Below are positions 57,949 to 64,000 of a stretch of 64,000 bases of DNA, in pieces (positions within the stretch are counted from its first letter, which is position 1; each line of letters opens with the position of its first letter). The stretch is taken from positions 34,240,001-34,304,000 of the forward strand of contig CM074861.1 of the NCBI GenBank assembly GCA_037501455.1, read 5' to 3'. Both the position numbers and the translations under genes were made by a program. Below the pieces are notes generated by a model that was given only the letters and a program-made list of their open reading frames with translations, did no database searches and was not told the DNA's origin. The DNA comes from Lantana camara. Taxonomy: Eukaryota > Streptophyta > Magnoliopsida > Lamiales > Verbenaceae.

Positions 57949-60900
57949 TTACAAACCTTCAAGGCCAAAGAGACTAAGTGGATCAGAGGAGGGAGGAGAT
58001 TGAAGAAGTGGCTGCTCGGGTTTACCTTGGTCGGAAATGGGAGATTCAGGTTCCTCATTTAGTGGTTCTTCAAGAGGCTCAAGCTTTAATGGTGATTCTA
58101 TTTCATCATATGGGGGCGGCTCAAGTTGCTGATACTTGGGTTTATTTTTCTCCAGGAGAAGGTAAGTGGTGTAGTACAAAAATAATAGTATCCTACTTTG
58201 CGCTATCACAGTGTCTTTTATCTGACTGCCGCCAAATGAAAGCCGCTCAAGTGCCTGAAAGGGAAGATTAAACAAAATACCCCATTGCCACATTAAAATT
58301 GGATTTTCCTACCAAAACAAGGAGTTAGTTACACTTAACCCCTTTGTTATGGCTAATGAGCATAAAGAATCATGCGACAGAAAGGTTCGCATAGAAATCC
58401 CGGTAAATTTTAAAATTCACTCACACCCTTGTCTAAAGAAGAAAGGAAAATTTCTGCCTAAAAATGCATTTATTTTTGTTGTCAATGCATTGCTCGCGAG
58501 ATATATGGGGTTTCTCTATATAAAATTTACTTTTACAAGTTTCTTTATAAGAACTTTTTCTATCATAGGATTCTTTATGTTCATTAAAGTATAGCACAGG
58601 GGGTTGAATGCAATTAAATAAGCAAGACCTCAATCTTAGTCGAATGATGGTGTTTTTAACTCACTTGTTCACCGGACTGAATGTCGAACGAGGCATGATG
58701 ATCAAACTCAAGGCCAGGAAATTCATTGATGCAAAGCCCTTGAAATGCCCTGGAAGTAAAAAAGCAAACAAAATCAACCTGAAACCAATTTGCATAAGGA
58801 AAATCATCAAGTTTGAAAGAGAGTTACCATCTGATGAGTGAGACACGTGGAATCCAGCGAAAGATGATTGGTGTGTTCTCTGCATTGACATAGGATCCCC
58901 CAAATACAATGAAGACTGTCATGAGTGATGGCCCTAAGGCCAAAGCAGCTTCAGTGGTTGGAACCATGGCCCCAACAGTTAGGCCCATAGCTGATGCGGC
59001 AAAGGACTCGGTTGTCACAATTCCGCAAAATTTCCCAAATCTAGAGAGAGAAACTTCTTAGTCTCATAGACAATCATAAATAACTAACCCGAACACTAAC
59101 TCATGTTGGGGCAAAGGGCCGGTTTGCTGAGGGCAGCTTCATTCTGGGTTTCTAATGTAAGATATCAATGAATATCAAGCACAATTTTTTTTCCTTTTCT
59201 CTTTCTTTCTTTCTTTCTTTTTCTTTTTTGAAATATTATACCATATATGACCAATAGAATTCAAAATGTTCAGGTTTTATCATGAAGAAAAATATATGAT
59301 CTATCACATCCATATCCCGGGTAATGGAATCAGAATAGCATTGTGCTACTAAATGCTGCATTACTTTTAAATGATGACCAAGGTCTGAGAGTTAACAATT
59401 TTACATTAAAACAGATGGACAACATATTGTATTATACTATTTACCAGTTTATCAATACCAGAAACTCACCTTGACAGTTTTGGATGAAGACGGGTCATGG
59501 GGTACAAAATGGTACCAAAGAGCAAAGGGAAAGCTGCTCCGACAGGGATCTCAGCTAACAATTTTGAGAGTAAATATGGCCCTAGTGAATAAGAACCTTT
59601 GGCTCTATCTCTATCAACGATTGCACGTTCCTTAGGGAAAACACCTACTGTCTTTGTGAGTGCAGCCATTGCAGTATTTATAGCAGTAAGCTGAATAAGA
59701 CAGCCAAAAAGAAACAGTTGAATGTAAAGTTCTATGAAGATACAGTTTCATTTCAAGTGTCTGAGCATTTTATTCTTGATTTTCAGAAAAAGGCTGTGAT
59801 ATAATACGCGAAAGAACTTGAAAAAACACATTCAAAGTGTTGTTACTATGCTAGGATCAACCCATCCATAAATGTAACGACACCAACATGTGAAGCACAA
59901 CTTTCGTTAATTTACAGGAATCTACAAGAAGATCATTATGAACTAATCATCCCTAAGATTATCAAATGGAAAAGGAAGAATTAAGCAAGAGGGTTCAAAT
60001 AACAGGGTCTTAAAAGATGAAGATGGCATTATAAAGAAATGATAGCCAAGGATAATGACAAATCAAATTCACGGCAAAGTAATGGCTTTAACACTCCAAC
60101 AAACTATTTATAGCGGGTTTTTCAGAAAACAGAAAAGTATTAAGTAATTATAGCTCCATAAATAGATCACATCAGTTAAAGACAAAAAACCGGCAAAGTG
60201 ATATCCAATGACAACGGAAATGCAGAACTGGTGTAACCTTTCAAATTAAATCATGATATTACTAATTTTTCAGGGTGCATACAAGAAGGATTCCATGGTA
60301 CAAGGGAGAGATAGAGATTCAAATTTAGGTCCTCATGAAATAGATCTTTATCCTAGTCGGCAACACATCAATCAAAAAGACAGTTTTGACTTCAAAAAAG
60401 TCAAGCACGCACTTACCTGAAGTAATCCCATTCTATCCTGTATCGAGGTCTGTGATCGTCCCATTCTCCAGAAGACAGAACCAAATATGAGAGCAGAAGC
60501 AACAGACATCCTTGCTCTAACTTTATTTGTTGGGCCATCACGAGATGCCTTTTTATGGATGAACCAGACAAAAAAGAAACAAAACTTCTTCAAATAAATT
60601 AGAAGTTCACCAAGAAATTATAGAACATGCACCATGCGCAAGAATGTAGAAATAGGATATTCTTCATCTATCATGATCTCTGAATTTATGTTATTGGGTA
60701 AATGGACAAATGCATAACTACTGGTTAAAGTTAGTAACTCAACCACCATCCACCTTGCCAATGAATGGCATAAGCTATCTACTGGTTTCCCTCACAGCCA
60801 CTCATTTAAATAGAATACGGTGCAGCTCCTCATATTGAAAGGAAACAACCATAATCTTTTGAGGAACAGTCAAATTACCAAGTACGAAGACTATCACGTT

Positions 60901-63640
60901 TACCTGCATCCATGCACGTCTAAGGAGTAACCGGAATTGCCTCCACCAACCACCTTTTTTCTTGGTAATAGTTTTCTTCCTTACCTTTGTGGCGCTCTTA
61001 GGATCTACAATGGTCATTGGAGTCGCATATAGAGTTGATGACATCTGCTCTGCAAAAGAATCAATCAAACCATCTATTCTTTTCTGAGAAGCATCGACAC
61101 TCTCAGCAGAACTATAGTCTACTGAAATGAGATCAGCCAAAAACTCTGCAGGATTCACATGGTCAGGGCATACATACCTGTCATTATTAACAAAGTTAAC
61201 AATAACTTAGCTAGATGCCTAGAAGGGATAAGTATCATTAAAGACAATCAGATAACGAACCCAAATTTTGAGAAATAGGCCAGTGATTCATCACCAGCTG
61301 GACCAGCATAAACAAGTGAACCTTCTGTGAGCAACACAATGTCATCCAATTTTGAATAGACAGATCCTCTAGGCTGGTGTATAGAGCAGATGACAGTATG
61401 TCCGTCCTCTGCAAGTTGCCTTAGTGTTTCCATCACTTTCTCAGCCTGGAAGGCATCAAGTCCTGAAAGCATCATTCACCTAATTAACACCGTAATCGTT
61501 TTGCATTTGGGCATCTCACAGTTAAGAGATCGAATGGAGCAAGAGCTAAGTGAAATAGCAGGGAAAGAGACAAGGAAGATTTTCGGTCTAATCCCTTCAT
61601 GAAGGCCCCGAGTTATTTACTAGTGTTAGTCCTACCATATCTTCCGTGCACTACACTTGTGCTAATCCAGTCTCTGATAATATCTATACATGGTAACAAC
61701 ACTTTAATAATGTGATTAATCCAAGTTAGTTTTACCCATTTGAGTGAATGTTTCATTGTAGTATGTGTTTTCTTAATATTTATTCCAAATTCAAACAGTA
61801 TTTACAGTACCTTTTGAGGAAATACTGCTTTACATTTAATCCTTAGATTCAACTTGGATAAAGTTGAAGTAGCTATGGAAGCAACCAAAGTGCCTAGTTA
61901 CCGAGAAAACTCTGGAAGCAGAAAAAACCATGCCTGTTGTAGGTTCATCAGCAAAGATGACAGATGGACTAGCAATTAGTTCACAAGCCAGTGACAATCT
62001 TTTCTTTTCACCACCACTGATCCCACGAACTTTTGCATCCCCAACACGCGAATCAGCACAACTGACCTTTTAACAAATAGCAAATAAACGCATCAAACAA
62101 AACCGAACTTATCTTGTAATTGCATCAAAATTTAAGTTATAAACCACTCATTGTAGTTAATTTGTAAAATGGTTTGATTGATGAATATGTACTCATGGTG
62201 TCAATCTTAAAATATATCAATAAGGAAACTGTAAAGTTTTTAACCAAATTAAACTGAAGAAATAAAGAGAGTATTCAGCTAGAGTCAATTAATGACTATA
62301 ATGTTCAGTCTTGCATTATAATTTTTTTTTTTCAGAATTTCATAAAAAGTAGACATGCGAGCAAAATAAGCACACCTACCAGGCCAAGTTTGAACAGGAG
62401 ATCATTTACATATTCATCTCTCTCCTCCACTGAAGATATATCCTGCAGCTGGAGTTCAGCAGCAAGAGAGAGTGTTTCTCGAACAGTCAATTGTGAGAAG
62501 AAAAGATCCTCCTGCCTAACGAAGGCTAACCTGCAATAACATGCAGCCCATTTTTAAAGAAAAATCCCAAGCAGTAAACACTCCAAGTTGCTACGATATA
62601 AGCATTAAGCATACTTGTAAGCTTTATTTGAGAATGGCCGGCCATTGACTTCCAAAAGACCAGACAAATGTAATCTGGGTGATGCTGTTATCTGACCAGT
62701 CAAAACGTTGAGCAATGTAGTTTTACCTGATCCTGATGGACCCATTAGTGCAAGTAATCTACCAGGTTTTGCCTCTCCACTAACATTTTTCAGCAAAAAA
62801 CGGACCTAACAAATAAGAAATGGAGTGTATTAGTTAACTCAATATGCATACTCATCAAAGATAGTGCTTACCAAGAACCGACCCCAAGATAAATATGCAC
62901 AACTATGACTCATAAAAGAGTTTCACCCAACCAAACCAACTATCTTTTCCATTGAAGCAAAATGCCCAGACAAAGAGCGTTTCTGAACACTAACTATTAC
63001 ATGATTTTTGATAGAACCAGATAATCTCTCATGTGACATGACTATTTTGCGTATATAAATTAGTACCTAGCAACAAATTACTTCAAACTCCTTCATTGCT
63101 TATTCATACACCAAAATCATTACTAAATTTCAAAGATTGCACCATTTCCTCAAACAGCAGAGGCTATTTAAACTATTTCAAATACTTTCTACTCATACAT
63201 CACTTCCGGTTACCCAAGCCAACACGTTTCTTACTCCAAAATCACTTGTTACATAACAAAACCTCAGCATGCATAATAACTGATCTAAACCTCAAGGAAA
63301 CACTGACAAAATAAGCATATGTTGACATGCAATCATATAGCCAAAAAACTTACAGAAACAGAGAAGGCAGACATTAATGCACAACCCGAGTCCAGGCACT
63401 TACCGATTTGGACGATTTATCCGAAAGTGAGCAATTAATGTTGGTCCATTTGATAGTGACCGGCGCAACTTTCCTCTTCGCCGGAGCATAGCTAGTTTCT
63501 TCCTCATCCTCCGGCAGGGTTTCCGGCAGCAACTCCGGGCCGGGGGCAGAGAAGAGGCGGAGCAGCAAAGCCGCCGCCACCGCCGCCAGTAGCTGCCCTA
63601 CTCCTCCTCCGCCTCCTCCTTTCCGGCCAAAATTCAACAT
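57949..63640 (-). CDS. ABCG7: ABC transporter G family member 7 (half-size ABCG/WBC type)
   Basis: Eleven exons (- strand, high to low): 63640-63404, 62805-62615, 62530-62380, 62066-61934, 61462-61261, 61177-60904, 60548-60417, 59690-59470, 59040-58828, 58749-58665, 58254-57949. They join in frame to 2145 bp, 714 residues plus TAA. An N-terminal Gly-rich and hydrophobic stretch ([14 protein letters not shown]) precedes the nucleotide-binding domain: Walker [10 protein letters not shown] (exon 2), signature ISGGEKKR and Walker [11 protein letters not shown] (exon 4), switch His in [10 protein letters not shown] (exon 5). The ABC2-type membrane domain follows (exons 7-10: [25 protein letters not shown]), ending LFGLEGL. 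The order and sequence fit Arabidopsis ABCG7 (At2g01320). ATP-driven export in a membrane is the family role; the substrate is unknown. An upstream in-frame TTG (63673) was rejected. Intron 4 uses a GC donor. No lesions. Confidence 0.94.
61463..61933 (-). other. GC-AG intron of ABCG7 (intron 4)
   Basis: Exon 4 ends ...GATGAACCTACAACAG and is followed by GCATGG; exon 5 starts GACTTGATGCC after CTTTCAG. Only a GC donor at 61933-61932 keeps the conserved [12 protein letters not shown] reading. The nearest GT, four bases on, would shift the frame. Confidence 0.75.
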
Positions 63641-64000
63641 CTCTCTCGTCCACGGTCTACACCTTTGGCTCAATTCACTTCTTCTCAGCTGCTACTCAAG
63701 GAGTGCAATTTGCATGGTATGGGATACGGCACCGTTTCAGTCAGGGAATTAGGATACGACGTAGTATTGGCGATGTGTGTGTGGAAAAATGATGGATCCA
63801 AATTTTACTCTGTTTGATCGCCACGTGTCCGAGGTGAGGATAAGATTTTTTTTTTTCAAGAGAATTAATATTACCCGGATCTGGTACAAATTTTGGATTT
63901 TCATCCTGCGGGTCGGGTCGCCCGGTTTTTTGTACAATTCTTCGAATAAAAATACAGAGAGAAATAGTTTTTGAAATTGGAACTATAGTGATTTTTTCCG
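63641..64000 (-). promoter_or_regulatory. 5' flank of ABCG7
   Basis: Sequence upstream of the ABCG7 ATG on the - strand. No clear TATA box is visible within 150 bp. A CCACGTGTCC (G-box core) lies at 63822-63831. No other gene is seen to the window end. Confidence 0.35.

Noticed and set aside
63641..63673. upstream start of ABCG7 at 63673
   Set aside because: The codon there is TTG; the first ATG in frame is at 63640.

Overview
The window is nuclear DNA of a flowering plant, probably a eudicot. About 90 percent is nested LTR retrotransposons and their solo LTRs, and one host gene lies at the right edge. Evidence: plant-type Ty3/gypsy (Tat-like) and Ty1/copia elements with tRNA-type primer sites, a TRIM, a Mutator-like MITE, a tRNA-derived SINE, and an eleven-exon half-size ABCG transporter with plant splice sites. 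The species cannot be named from the sequence.

Layout. 1-3247: 3' part of a Tat-like Ty3/gypsy element (A) on +, cut by the window edge, carrying an antisense gene and its 3' LTR. 3248-3822: AT-rich repeat spacer. 3823-26458: a second Tat-like element (B) on -, with 829-bp LTRs and TSD TATAT. B has a broken gag-pol (9277-15444) and an antisense gene on + (5282-8236). Its right LTR is split by a nested copia element, Copia-1 (16137-26228, TSD CTCCC). 26459-27755: AT-rich and unclassified repeats. 27756-28132: a 377-bp TRIM (TSD GGCGA). 28201-30817: truncated copy of a 3.2-kb LTR family, here called G. 30818-34024: complete solo G LTR on -. 34025-35370 and 45651-45900: Athila-like 3' end and LTR split by Copia-2 (about 35371-45650), which itself carries a 179-bp MITE. 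46932-49404: a 2.47-kb copia-type solo LTR. 49405-50920: remnant of a third Tat-like element (C) with a SINE inside. 51177-56199: another solo G LTR on +, split by a copia solo LTR (52307-54218, TSD TGTAT). 56217-57948: small LTR fragment and intergenic DNA. 57949-63640: ABCG7 on -. 63641-64000: its 5' flank.

The insertions give a relative order: AT spacer, then element B, then Copia-1; Athila-like LTR, then Copia-2, then the MITE; G LTR, then the copia solo LTR. Copia-1 is the youngest by LTR similarity but already has stops and a frameshift in its polyprotein. The least ordinary feature is the antisense gene shared by A and B. Both copies keep a TATA box, a leader intron just before the ATG and at least one coding-intron donor at matching positions, which suggests an independently transcribed, spliced gene carried in reverse inside a retrotransposon. 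The leaders of both copia copies carry four copies of a CGAGTCGTGGG motif, and both complete G LTRs carry clusters of GAGACAC/GTGTCTC palindromes.
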